Shown: in pieces, positions 33,837 through 42,661 of the stretch
Position numbering within the stretch: position 1 is the first letter of the stretch
Layout of the letters: each line of letters starts with the position of its first letter
Assembly: GCA_001310715.1 (NCBI GenBank)
Contig: BAXV01000013.1
Location: forward strand, 11,449 to 75,448
DNA length: 64,000 nt
DNA from: Pseudovibrio sp. JCM 19062
GTDB lineage: Bacteria > Pseudomonadota > Alphaproteobacteria > Rhizobiales > Stappiaceae
Reading direction: 5' to 3'
Position numbers and translations under genes: made by a program
Notes under the pieces: generated by a model
Told to the model about the DNA's origin: nothing
Databases searched by the model: none
Seen by the model: only the letters and a program-made list of their open reading frames with translations

Positions 33837-34730
33837 TTAGTTTTTGACGAATTCGTGGTGACTATAGCCTTGAAGGTAGAGCAGGGCGGTCAAATCGCCG
33901 TGGTTGATGCTGGCACGGGCCTCTGCTGCCACTTTCGGCTTTGCATGGAAGGCAACACCCAAACCGGCAGCACAGATCATGGCAAGGTCATTTGCGCCAT
34001 CACCGACCGCGATAACGTCGTCCAATGGGATGTTCTTTTCTTCTGAGAGTTGGTTCAGGCGATCCAGTTTGGCTTGTTTACCCAGGATCGGTTCTGCAAC
34101 CTCACCGGAGAGCTTCCCCTCTGCTTCCAAAAGGGTGTTTGCCTTGTTCTCGTCGAAGCCGATGACATCAGCGATCTTTTGGGTGAAAGAGGTGAACCCA
34201 CCGGATACCAGAGCCGCGTATGCGCCGTTAGCTTTCATGGTCTGAACCAGTTCCCGGCCACCGGGTGTCAGTGTGATGCGGGTCTCAATGGTTTTGCCGA
34301 TGATCTCGGTGCCCAGGCCTTTCAGAAGAGCGACGCGCTCGCGCAGGCTGGTTCAAATTCGATCTCGCCGCGCATGGCACGCTCGGTGATCTCGGAGATT
34401 TTTTTCTTTCAAGCCGAGTTCGGCTGCCAGTTCGTCAATGCACTCCTGCTGGATCATGGTGGAATCCATATCTGCTATCAGGAGTTTCTTTCTGCGGCCA
34501 TTCTGGGGTTGAATGAAAACGTCAACTGGTGCATCTGCAAGGTTTGTGCGAATAGAGCTTGCAAGTTCTTCAGATGGTGCGTGGCCTTCTACTGTCAGGT
34601 CTACTGCGATCTGCGGATTGAGGTGTTTAACCTGAGGCGCAGCGGGCAGAAGGGCGCTGATCTTCTCGATCAGATTCTCAGTGACGGCAGGTTTGGCTGG
34701 ATTGGAAATGAGCGTGACAACAAACGACAT
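33837..34730 (-). CDS. serB: phosphoserine phosphatase SerB, apparent frameshifts
   Basis: SerB is the last enzyme of serine synthesis. It belongs to the HAD family: the nucleophile motif [11 protein letters not shown], then LVSGGFTSF, and [19 protein letters not shown] near the C-terminus. The first 80 residues are an ACT-like N-terminal region. Two breaks occur: an A7 run near 34400 that is one base too long for the usual LKEKIS, and a single base lost near 34350 in EFEPALRERV. The start is ATG 34730, 22 bases from the divergent miaA start, so the two promoters must overlap coding DNA or share this small gap. Confidence 0.93.
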
Positions 34731-34752
34731 AAGCAGCTCTCGGAGTGTGCAG

Positions 34753-35705
34753 GTGGATGGCACTGGAAAAAGGCCAGTTGCGGTGTTGATAGCCGGACCG
34801 ACGGCCAGCGGCAAGACAGCTCTTTCCATTCAACTGGCAAAAGAGTTGGATGCGTGGGTTGTAAATGCAGATTCCATGCAAATCTATTCTGATCTTCGCA
34901 TTTTGAGCGCCCGCCCCACTGCGGAAGAAGAATCGCAGGCATCTCACTACCTGTTTGGGCATATCGCCAGTGATCAGCCTATAGCGTGATGAACTGGCTG
35001 ACCGAATTTGGTGAGCTGTTGTCCAAGGCGCGTCTGGAAGGGCGCTCGCTGGTCGTTGTTGGTGGGACAGGTCTTTGCTTCAAGTCTGCATTGGAAGGTC
35101 TGTCGCAGCTGCCTGATATTCCCGAGGATGTGCGAGGGCACTGGCGCAGCTTTGCGCTGAAAGCAACCTTTGGAGAGCTACATGGTGCACTTGCAGAGCG
35201 GGATACGGTTATGGCCGAGCGTCTGCATCCTTCGGACACGCAGCGCATTGTGCGTGCGCTAGAGGTGATAGAAGGAACCGGCAAGTCGCTCTCCGTCTGG
35301 CAGAACGAGCGCAGCACACCTTTGATCGCACGTGACGAAGTGGTGCCAGTGGTCCTTATGCCGGATCGGAAGGTCCTGCATGAACGAATCCACCGTCGGT
35401 TCGATCTGATGATGGATCACGGGGCTGTTGAGGAGGCGTGTGCGCTTTGGGCCAAAGGGCTTGATCCTAACTCGCAAGTGATGAAGGCGATTGGCGTTAA
35501 GCAGCTTGCTGAGGCTGCTCAGGGTGTCACCAGCATGGAGTGGGCTATTGAAAAGGCGAAGACCGAGACGCGCCGGTATGCAAAGCGACAATCCACGTTC
35601 TTCAGGGGGCAACTTTCCAGCTGGCCAATTCTTGACCCGCTGAACGGGGAGGATGTGGCCGCGTTCGTCAGGTCGGTGAAATCTGCGGGATTTCAGGGAT
35701 CGTGA
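34753..35705 (+). CDS. miaA: tRNA dimethylallyltransferase MiaA, apparent frameshift
   Basis: MiaA adds a dimethylallyl group to A37 of tRNAs reading UNN codons. The P-loop [18 protein letters not shown] is followed by [15 protein letters not shown] and, after one base lost near 34980, by [18 protein letters not shown] and [17 protein letters not shown] 34753 with CGGAG eight bases upstream is the preferred start; ATG 34708 is in frame but would overlap the divergent serB. Length is about 317 residues. Confidence 0.92.
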
Positions 35706-35783
35706 CTTCCGATTTTTTGTTCAATGAAATTCTCTGTTAAAATCGGCATATAGATAGTTTTGCGGATGAATTTCTAAGTGACA

Positions 35784-35855
35784 ATGTTCGATGGTTTCTT
35801 TAAAGAGAGGCGCGCGTTGGCTGAGGCCGCCAAACAAGCCCTACTATTTTCCTAG
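35784..35855 (+). CDS. possible 23-residue leader peptide or sRNA-borne ORF
   Basis: ATG 35784 opens a short frame, MFDGFFKERRALAEAAKQALLFS, ending at TAG 35853-35855. No strong Shine-Dalgarno precedes it. A terminator-like hairpin follows 39 bases later. The arrangement of short ORF plus terminator resembles a leader or a small RNA, but no biosynthetic gene follows closely. It may be chance. Confidence 0.25.
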   Translation: MFDGFFKERRALAEAAKQALLFS

Positions 35856-35893
35856 AAATTAAATTTGCGGCGGGGCTGAGGCTCCTTGGAGCT

Positions 35894-35935
35894 CTGGCCG
35901 GTGTGAGAAAACTCCACCGGCCAGTACCATTTTTA
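35894..35935 (+). terminator. perfect ten-base hairpin with T-tail
   Basis: CTGGCCGGTG (35894-35903) and CACCGGCCAG (35915-35924) pair exactly, followed by TACCATTTTT. It is a good intrinsic terminator, 190 bases after the miaA stop. Its distance suggests it ends a transcript starting in this gap or a long miaA 3' UTR. Confidence 0.7.
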
Positions 35936-36310
35936 AGTGATGTTTATAGCCGTTTTAAAGGTAACTTTACCCTAAGTCATTGTGTGGCCTGATAAATGAT
36001 GTTATCCGCTCAATCTGTGGTATTTTGAAATCGTAATTTTGCCTTAATGAATGTTGATTGCATAAGTTCCTCGAGAAAATCCTACTGAATTTCAAAGGAT
36101 TGCGTGACACAGGGTTCTGACGCTTTTTAGACATAATCTCGTGCGATCAAGCCTTCGCTTTTAGGTTTTGATAGTTTTTTTTAAGCATAATGCATGCATC
36201 AAAGCAGTTGTAATCTGGTGAGATACTCTCCAGATCTAGCTTGAGACTGATGGTCTTACAGGTCGGTTTTTCTGGCTGGCTGGTGTGCGATTCTAATGGA
36301 GGAAGCGAAC
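35936..36310. other. AT-rich intergenic region
   Basis: I see no ORF with plausible coding character and no RNA gene in this AT-rich spacer before the GNAT gene. Confidence 0.5.
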
Positions 36311-36847
36311 GTGACACCCCCAATTCTGGAAACGAAGCGGCTGCGGGCACGTCCTTTTACCCAAGATGATCTGGCGGAACTTGTTAGCCTCCACCGCAAT
36401 CCAACCGTAAATCGATATCTTCAGCCAACCAATGTGGCGTGGGATGTGGCAACTGTAAAGCAGCGGCTGGCGCGCTTTATTGAAACTCAGGAACTGTTGG
36501 GCTTCAGCAAGTGGCACCTTTCGACACATGAGGGTGAATTTGTCGGGCGCGCAGGCTTCTCACTTTACGAGAAAACTGCCGAGATCGAGATGGGGTACAC
36601 TTTGCATGAACACTTCTGGAACAAGGGGCTGGGTAGCGAAATTGCTCAGGCGCTTGTGGAATGGTTCTTCGAGAATACCTATTACTCGCACTTACTGGCT
36701 TTCGCACACCCAGACAACCACGCTTCCAAGAAGGTGATGAAACGGGCTGGTTTTGAGTTCCGCGAAACGCTTGAGGTTGATGGGATGCCCTGCGAGTTTT
36801 ATCAGGTACTGAGCCCAAGTTGCCAGAAGCTTGCGGTGCCTGCCTAA
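36311..36847 (+). CDS. RimJ/RimL-like GNAT N-acetyltransferase
   Basis: This intact acetyltransferase of 178 residues opens LETKRLRARPFTQDDLAELV and has the central GNAT core WHLSTHEGEFVGRAGF, EMGYTLHEHFWNKGLGSEIAQALVEW and NHASKKVMKRAGFEF, the typical layout for protein- or antibiotic-modifying RimJ/RimL relatives. GTG 36311 is preferred because GGAGG lies eight bases upstream; ATG 36296 overlaps that Shine-Dalgarno. Substrate is unknown. Confidence 0.85.
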   Translation: MTPPILETKRLRARPFTQDDLAELVSLHRNPTVNRYLQPTNVAWDVATVKQRLARFIETQELLGFSKWHLSTHEGEFVGRAGFSLYEKTAEIEMGYTLHEHFWNKGLGSEIAQALVEWFFENTYYSHLLAFAHPDNHASKKVMKRAGFEFRETLEVDGMPCEFYQVLSPSCQKLAVPA

Positions 36848-36855
36848 GGCCTTGC

Positions 36856-36895
36856 ACAAAAAAAGCGCGGGCGTTTTTTGACCCGCGCTCTTATT
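36856..36895 (-). terminator. terminator shared by the GNAT gene and leuA
   Basis: AGCGCGGG and CCCGCGCT pair around a T-rich loop. On the minus strand the stem is followed by seven Ts, a strong terminator for leuA. On the plus strand the tail is CTTATT. Confidence 0.8.
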
Positions 36896-36917
36896 CATCT
36901 CAAACAATTTTGTTAGC

Positions 36918-38472
36918 TTAGACGGTGATGGCGTCTTCTACATTGACCTGTCGCTGACGGCGAATAACCAGCTTGTTCAGCGCGGAAACATAGGCGCGGG
37001 CAGAGGCGACCAGTGTGTCTGTGTCAGCGCCCTTACCAGTCGAGATTTTGCCATTGTCTTCCAGACGTACGGAAACTTCCGCCTGAGCATCAGTGCCTTC
37101 GGTGACCGCATGGACCTGATACAAGGACATGGTTGCATCGTGTGGCCAGATTGCTTGATGGCGTTGAATGTTGCATCGACCGGGCCGTCGCCGGTGGCTT
37201 CGCGGGTCTGGTGTTGGCCGTTCACATCCATGGTCAGGATTGCTTTCTGCGGCCCACCGGTGCCAGCGATAACTGTCAGAGCAATCACCTTGACGCTTTC
37301 GTTTTCGATGGTGATCTGGTCTTCTACCAGCGCTTCGATGTCTTCGTCGTAGACGTTCTTCTTCCGGTCTGCCAAGTCTTTGAAGCGACGGAAAGCCTCC
37401 TGCAAGGCATTGTCACCCAGCTCGTATCCCAGCTCAGCCAGCTTGTCTTTGAATGCGTGGCGGCCAGAGTGCTTGCCCATGACCAGAGAGGTTGCGCGGA
37501 CCCCAACGTCTTCAGGCGCATGATCTCATAGGTTTCTGCGTGCTTCAGCATGCCGTCCTGGTGGATGCCGCTTTCGTGGGCAAATGCGTTTTTGCCGACG
37601 ATTGCTTTGTTGTACTGGACGGGGAACGAGGAAACGGCAGAAACCAGCTTGGATGCACGAGTCAGGTAAGCCGGATCGATGTTGCATTCGTAGGGCAATA
37701 CGTCACTACGGGTGCGCAGGGCCATGACGATTTCTTCCAGCGCTGCGTTGCCTGCGCGTTCGCCCAAGCCGTTGATGGTACATTCGATCTGACGGGCACC
37801 GCCAGCAACACCAGCCAAAGAGTTCGCGGCTGCCAGCCCCAGGTCATTATGACAATGCACTGAGAACACAGCTTTATCCGAGTTCGGTACGTTTGCGATG
37901 ACCTTCTCGAACATCTCTTGATATTCGGCGGGTGTCGCATAACCAACGGTATCTGGCAGGTTGATGGTGGTTGCGCCTGCGTCGATTGCAGCTTCCACGC
38001 AGCGGCTCAGGTAGTCGATGGAGGTACGGGTGGCGTCCATGGCGGACCACTCGATGTCATCAATCAGGTTGCGCGCCTGTTTCACCGTTTTGGTGATGAT
38101 CTCCAGAACCTCTTCCTGTGTCTTGTTCATCTGGAACTGCAGATGGATAGGGGAGGTGGAGACGAATGTATGGATACGGCCTTGATTTGCCAGCTTAATT
38201 GCTTCACCAGCGCGTTCGATGTCTGCTGGGATCGCGCGGGCCAGACCTGCGATGATGGAATTCTTGGAGCGTTTGGCGATTTCGCTGACCGCTTCGAAGT
38301 CACCCTGAGAGGCAATTGGAAAGCCTGCTTCAATGATGTTGACGCCCATTGTGTCCAGCAATTCCGCAACTTGCAGCTTTTCTTCCAATGTCATGGAAGC
38401 GCCGGGAGATTGTTCTCCGTCACGCAAGGTGGTGTCGAAAATAACTACTTGGTCTTTAGCGGATGCGGTCAT
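36918..38472 (-). CDS. leuA: 2-isopropylmalate synthase LeuA, apparent frameshifts
   Basis: LeuA commits 2-ketoisovalerate to leucine synthesis. The TIM-barrel shows [18 protein letters not shown] and the metal ligands in [19 protein letters not shown], followed by [13 protein letters not shown]. The C-terminal allosteric domain ([20 protein letters not shown]) ends the protein. Two single-base losses are inferred, near 37497 and near 37150. The start is ATG 38472; a TTG 15 bases upstream is also in frame. Length is about 518 residues, normal for the family. Confidence 0.95.
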
Positions 38473-38559
38473 TGGTGGTGCCTTCAACTTTGCCCCGACA
38501 GCATGTTGTCCTGAATAGCGTTCGGGGATTTTCCTTCATTTTCAGATATTTAGAATGAT

Positions 38560-38603
38560 CCCCTAAGTGCCCGCCCGGATACGGAGCCGCCGACGCCTAG
38601 GGG
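38560..38603. repeat. CCCCTA/TAGGGG inverted repeat upstream of leuA
   Basis: CCCCTA at 38560-38565 and TAGGGG at 38598-38603 enclose a GC-rich 32-base loop, 88 bases upstream of leuA. It could fold in the leuA leader RNA or be a binding site. I do not recognise a known riboswitch. Confidence 0.45.
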
Positions 38604-38641
38604 CATCTAAGTAGAAGGAGAGTGCGTAGGAAGAGGCCGCC

Positions 38642-38776
38642 ATGCTGGCGCATGGTGCTGGTTTCATTCAGATTGTCGCGGTTCGCGATCATTATCTGTC
38701 AGCTGCCTTTTCATCGCTGTGGCTTATCGTCAACGATACCATCACATTATGGTTAGATACCGGTTCGAAAGTGTAA
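38642..38776 (+). CDS. possible small ORF of 44 residues divergent from leuA
   Basis: ATG 38642 opens a 44-residue frame starting MLAHGAGFIQIVAVRDHYLS and ending at TAA 38774-38776. AGGAAGAGG lies about eight bases upstream, a fair Shine-Dalgarno. The middle has a short hydrophobic run (FSSLWLIVNDTITLWL). It fills the otherwise empty gap between leuA and the PhzF-like gene. No family is recognised, so it may be either a small protein or chance. Confidence 0.35.
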   Translation: MLAHGAGFIQIVAVRDHYLSAAFSSLWLIVNDTITLWLDTGSKV

Positions 38777-39003
38777 GCCAATTCTTCTTTGGGCGTTAGC
38801 GAGTGAGTCTCGAATTGCCAAATATGTAATTTTCCTAGCGGATTTGAGCTTCAAACGCAAGAAATTTACTCAAAGTACGGTTGGGAGTACTCAAAAGTAT
38901 ATGCAGGATACGCTGAGATAATCTCAATTGGCTCCCGTTGCTTCATTGGCTTCTTGAGCTTGCGGAGAACGGGTGGCGCTCTCCGCTTGGCTCGTTGATC
39001 AGA

Positions 39004-39912
39004 TCAGAAGTTCGCCGTGAGCAGGATAACTGCCTGTCCGCCGATGCGGTGGGCGTGGATTTTGCCGGACTGGATTTCGATCTCCAGCGAGATGAAGGAG
39101 GGGCGTCCCATCTTGAAGCCTTGTTCGACGCGATAGGTGTGGATGCCGTCCAGTGGCTCGTCAAACTGGGCAATGGATCCGGCAAACGCTGCGACGGCTG
39201 AGCCGGTTGCCGGGTCTTCGCGGATCAGGTCATCTTCCAGATAGACCATGCGGGCGTGAAAGGCGCTGTCTACATGGATGGTCTGGCGGCAATAAGCAAA
39301 AGCGTTGTTATGGGCGATATCGCCGAACGCCTCGTCCCAGTACTTCGGCTCAGGCTGGATGCGGTTGAGAGCATCCATGTTCGCGACCGGTACAAATGCA
39401 AATGGCACACCTGCATCCCAGGACTTTGGCTTGTGATTTTCGAACGTGATTTCATTTGGTTCGAGCGAAAGTGCAGCTGCAATGACGTCCTTGTCGCCCA
39501 GTTCCTGCGCTGGCTTTGGCAATCTTGGTACGTCGAACTCTGCGGTGGTTGCTTTGCCTTGTTGCATAGCGACGGCGCAGCGCACCAAACCAACTTTTTC
39601 CTCCAGCAGCACCAGTGCATCCATGTCATTGTCCGGAGCGCCAAAGCGGTTTTCTGCCAAGAGCACGGCCGTACCAACGGTTGGGTGGCCAGCGAATGGC
39701 AGTTCCATGGAGGGGGTGAAGATACGAAGTGATGCATTATGAGCCGGATTTTCCGGCGGCAGAACGAAGACGGTTTCGGAGAGGTTGAACTCGCCCGCGA
39801 TCTGCTGCATTTGAGCGTCTGACAATCCCTTTGCATCCAGCACGACTGCAAGCGGATTACCTGCCAGCGCTTTGTCAGTGAAAACGTCTAGCAGGGCATA
39901 AGGTCTGGCCAT
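39004..39912 (-). CDS. PhzF family isomerase-like protein
   Basis: This intact protein of about 302 residues has the diaminopimelate-epimerase-like fold of PhzF: DVFTDKALAGNPLAV, then the catalytic-glutamate segment GEFNLSETVFVLPP, ELPFAGHPTVGTA, and REDPATGSAVAAFAG in the second half. PhzF relatives act in phenazine or other unknown pathways. No phenazine genes are nearby, so the reaction is unknown. ATG 39912 is chosen over TTG 39924. Confidence 0.88.
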   Translation of the reverse strand: MARPYALLDVFTDKALAGNPLAVVLDAKGLSDAQMQQIAGEFNLSETVFVLPPENPAHNASLRIFTPSMELPFAGHPTVGTAVLLAENRFGAPDNDMDALVLLEEKVGLVRCAVAMQQGKATTAEFDVPRLPKPAQELGDKDVIAAALSLEPNEITFENHKPKSWDAGVPFAFVPVANMDALNRIQPEPKYWDEAFGDIAHNNAFAYCRQTIHVDSAFHARMVYLEDDLIREDPATGSAVAAFAGSIAQFDEPLDGIHTYRVEQGFKMGRPSFISLEIEIQSGKIHAHRIGGQAVILLTANF

Positions 39913-40049
39913 GTTGAAATCCAATTATCTCAGTTTGGTGCCGAGTTGATGCTTGTGGTTTATCCGCTCGACTTATGAACAATGTTTGTTTGAGCGTTAC
40001 TCAAGATTGTTTTATCGCCAAATACAAGTCTGCAAATGGCTAAGCCTCG

Positions 40050-41105
40050 CTAATTTAACAGATGGGCGGCGAGTGCTCTGGCGTATGGGGGCACCTGATG
40101 TGGGGCCAAGTCTTTAAGCGAGGTTACGATAACCGCTTCTTCCAGTTCAGGTTTTTTTCTGGTTTGCGTTGAAATGTGAGATTTTTGCGCTGATTTCGTC
40201 TGAGGTGAGCTGAAATGTCAAAATACGTGCGATTGCCAGACGTGGTCCGTCTTCCACGGCGAGCACCTCACCCACGTCTCCCTGATCCAGCGTGAAGCCG
40301 GTTTCTTCTTCCAGCTCGCGGGCGATGGAGCGAAGATATCCACCTTGCCTGAGGGGGTGATATCATTGAGATCAAGATTTCCACCCGGCGCATAGACCTG
40401 ACCAGCGGTTGCGGTGTGGGGGGCCATCTTGCCAAAGATCAGGTGGCCCTGACTGGAGCGCAGGACGGTGCAGCCAAACAGGTTTCTGGCGGTTCTATCG
40501 GGAAAGCCCCAGTCGCGCCATGCGAGGAAGGCGGAGTAGTCGACTTCCACCAGCTTGCCTGAGAGTTTCTTTTGGTTGAAGGAGTATTGGTACAATGAGA
40601 GAACTTTACCATCCCAAAGATCCGGATTTTGGGAAACCAGCTGTTGCCAGTTTTCCTTGATCGCCTCGGTGTTATGAACGGCGAATTCCCATGAGGCGGC
40701 GGCATCCAGCGTCAGGTCGATCTGCATGATCTCATGGATTTGTGGGGTGAGATCCTTTTGCATGTGCTCGATCGGGCCAGCTCCTTTGAAGGCGCTGGGG
40801 CGGTTACTGGTGCTGTGATAGCCGTGATGGGCATAAAAGGAGGCAGCATTTGCATCTGACTCAAGGCGTAGCGTGAAGCACTGCATGCGTTTGGCAATTT
40901 CTTCCGCGCCTTCCAGCAACCAGACGCCGTACCCGTTGCCGTGTGCCTCGGGCAGCACAAACAGATGATCAAGAAGGGCGATATCAGTGTTCTCTTTTAC
41001 TATGCGTGCGAAACCGAGTGGTCGGGTTTCATCAAAAATAACTAAGTGGGGATCTGCCTCGATCATTTCTGGTGTTATCTTCCAATGCTTACGGAAGACT
41101 TCCAT
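40050..41105 (-). CDS. GNAT acetyltransferase fused to Nudix hydrolase, apparent frameshifts
   Basis: The N-terminal half is a GNAT domain (DHLFVLPEAHGNGYGVWLLE, ANAASFYAHHGYHS) and the C-terminal half a Nudix-like domain with YAPGGNLDLND and RELEEETGF, the latter fitting the Nudix consensus REUXEEXGU. The glutamate expected earlier in the box is replaced by Asp or is affected by the nearby break. Two breaks are inferred, near 40340 (one base lost) and in an A7 run at 40155 (one base too many). The second frame runs to the stop at 40050 with KKPELEEAVIV. Start ATG 41105 is uncertain. A protein with both activities is uncommon, and substrates are unknown. Confidence 0.7.
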
Positions 41106-41900
41106 ATCCTGCGGGTCATATCCAGTGAGCTTTGGCGGCGTGCATTATGTTGGTGAGGGCAAGGGCTTGGCATTTTGTAGCGGGCCGCATCTGGCAGTGC
41201 ATTCTTGGTATTTCTCCAAATTGTTACGGCCAAGCAAGCGTTGTGCTGGCCCGTGCAAATCGGGGCCAAATGCATGTGTGTGCAGCCGAAATAAACAGCC
41301 AATAGTGGCCCAAAAGAGGAAATGGTTTCAAGTGACCACAGTGATTTGACGCATCCCAATACAAAAAGAGTACTGACTGACTGGTTGTAGGAGGTTGGTT
41401 GGCAGCCAAGTGTGTGGGGGAAAGTATTTCTGGTCGGAAAGAGTATTGGCAGAATGAAGACTTCCTACCGTCTCGGATAACCGGTTTTCGCGCAATCAGG
41501 ATTTACCAGTCTTTATTGCTTGTAAGTTGTCTGCGGTCGCCATGCTCTAAAACACCTTGGCTTCATCCGCCATAGGCCAACTAATCGCGCTTTATGAGCT
41601 TCGTGATTTCGTAGGCAGGTGTCTTGTTGAATATCAACTCCTGCGACTGGTGGGGAGTAGAGCTGTGTAACGAGCTAGCAACAAAGCCCTTGCCAATGGT
41701 TAAAGGCTGTGACGCTGCTCACAATATCGTCATTTCAACACAATGATTGTTCACATTTTTCTGTAGTTTACGTCGGAGTTAGTACCGATCAAACTTTGAC
41801 CATGTTCGTGTTCTCTAGAAGATAGGCCTGCTCCATAAGAAGAGCACTATCGCTGCGCAATAACACATCAGTTGTTAGGGGCAGCTCAAGGAGAACAAAA
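41106..41900. other. long intergenic region containing a repeat copy
   Basis: About 800 bases separate the GNAT-Nudix gene and the lipoprotein gene. The left part holds one copy of a 175-bp element repeated at 42402-42579. The rest shows no ORF I can defend. It may carry decayed coding DNA. Confidence 0.5.
41235..41410 (+). repeat. direct repeat copy 1 of an imperfect intergenic element
   Basis: This copy aligns with 42402-42579 in the same orientation. Shared blocks include GGGGCCAA, CGAAATAA, a 20-base identical core GAAATGGTTTCAAGTGACCA, ATCCCAAT and TTGGCAG, with substitutions between. The two copies flank the small lipoprotein gene about 1.17 kb apart. No transposase or terminal inverted repeats are seen. 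Confidence 0.75.
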
Positions 41901-42167
41901 ATGATTAAAATTGCATTTGCGTGTGCAGCTTTTCTGACGCTGGCAGCTTGCAGTTCATCACAAAGCGAAAACCGTCTTGCTGGTACTTTGGCTGGTGCCG
42001 GTACTGGCGCGGGGATCGCAGCAATTGCCGGTGGTGGGATAACCCCAATTCTGGCAGCTGGCGCGGTAGGCGGTTTGGCAGGAAACGTTATCGGCGACTT
42101 GGCTACGCCTAGAAACTGCTATGTACACGACCGCTATGGCAATCGTGTCGCAGCTGCTTGTCCATAA
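41901..42167 (+). CDS. small glycine-zipper lipoprotein
   Basis: This is an 88-residue protein with a lipoprotein signal (hydrophobic helix then LAAC at the lipobox, Cys at about residue 17) and a Gly/Ala-rich segment GTLAGAGTGAGIAAIAGGG followed by AAGAVGGLAGNVIGDL, a double glycine-zipper pattern as in outer-membrane YMGG-like proteins. The C-terminus has a Cys pair (RNCYV and ACP). AAGGAG precedes ATG 41901. It lies between two copies of an intergenic repeat. Role is probably envelope-associated, otherwise unknown. Confidence 0.8.
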   Translation: MIKIAFACAAFLTLAACSSSQSENRLAGTLAGAGTGAGIAAIAGGGITPILAAGAVGGLAGNVIGDLATPRNCYVHDRYGNRVAAACP

Positions 42168-42195
42168 GTCTTGCCACTGGGAAAGCTAGTGGGGA

Positions 42196-42220
42196 AGGGC
42201 TCCAAGTTGGAGCCCTTTTT
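42196..42220 (+). terminator. intrinsic terminator after lipoprotein gene
   Basis: AGGGCTCC and GGAGCCCT pair around AAGTT and are followed by TTTT. It is 29 bases from the lipoprotein stop. Confidence 0.88.
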
Positions 42221-42401
42221 GATTCAAGCGTATTGCAATTTAAAAATTTACTTTCAGTTCCAGCTTCCAAAACCGAAGGATGTAGAAACAGCTACATAAC
42301 TAAACGCAAATTCTCTTCTTTGCGAACACCTGCGTCATATACAGCTGCCGATAGGCCACCATTTCTGCTTTGAGTGGCGGGGTGAGAGGGGATGACCCAT
42401 G

Positions 42402-42579
42402 AAGGCATTGATGCTTGGACCGTGAACGTGGGGCCAACGGTCTTTCGGCCTACGCGAAATAACCAGTCAATAGCTGCCCAAAAGAAGAAATGGTTTCAAG
42501 TGACCAACGCGAATTGAAGGATACCCAATCCGAAAAGATTAACGGTTAACTAATTGCATGAGGTTTGTTGGCAGACAAG
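42402..42579 (+). repeat. direct repeat copy 2 of an imperfect intergenic element
   Basis: This partner of 41235-41410 ends about 80 bases before the first Sel1-repeat gene. The shared core is at about 42488-42507. It could be a duplicated regulatory segment or a remnant of a mobile element. Confidence 0.75.
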
Positions 42580-42661
42580 AGCTTACCGGGCAACTGACCT
42601 GTTTGGCCCGCTGGAATGACGCTCTTTGTGACCCGTGACTATTACAGTTGAGAAGGTACTC

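Noticed and set aside
34050..34892. 280-codon plus-strand frame across serB and the miaA start
   Set aside because: It opposes serB, whose HAD motifs are clear, and it would conflict with the miaA P-loop frame.
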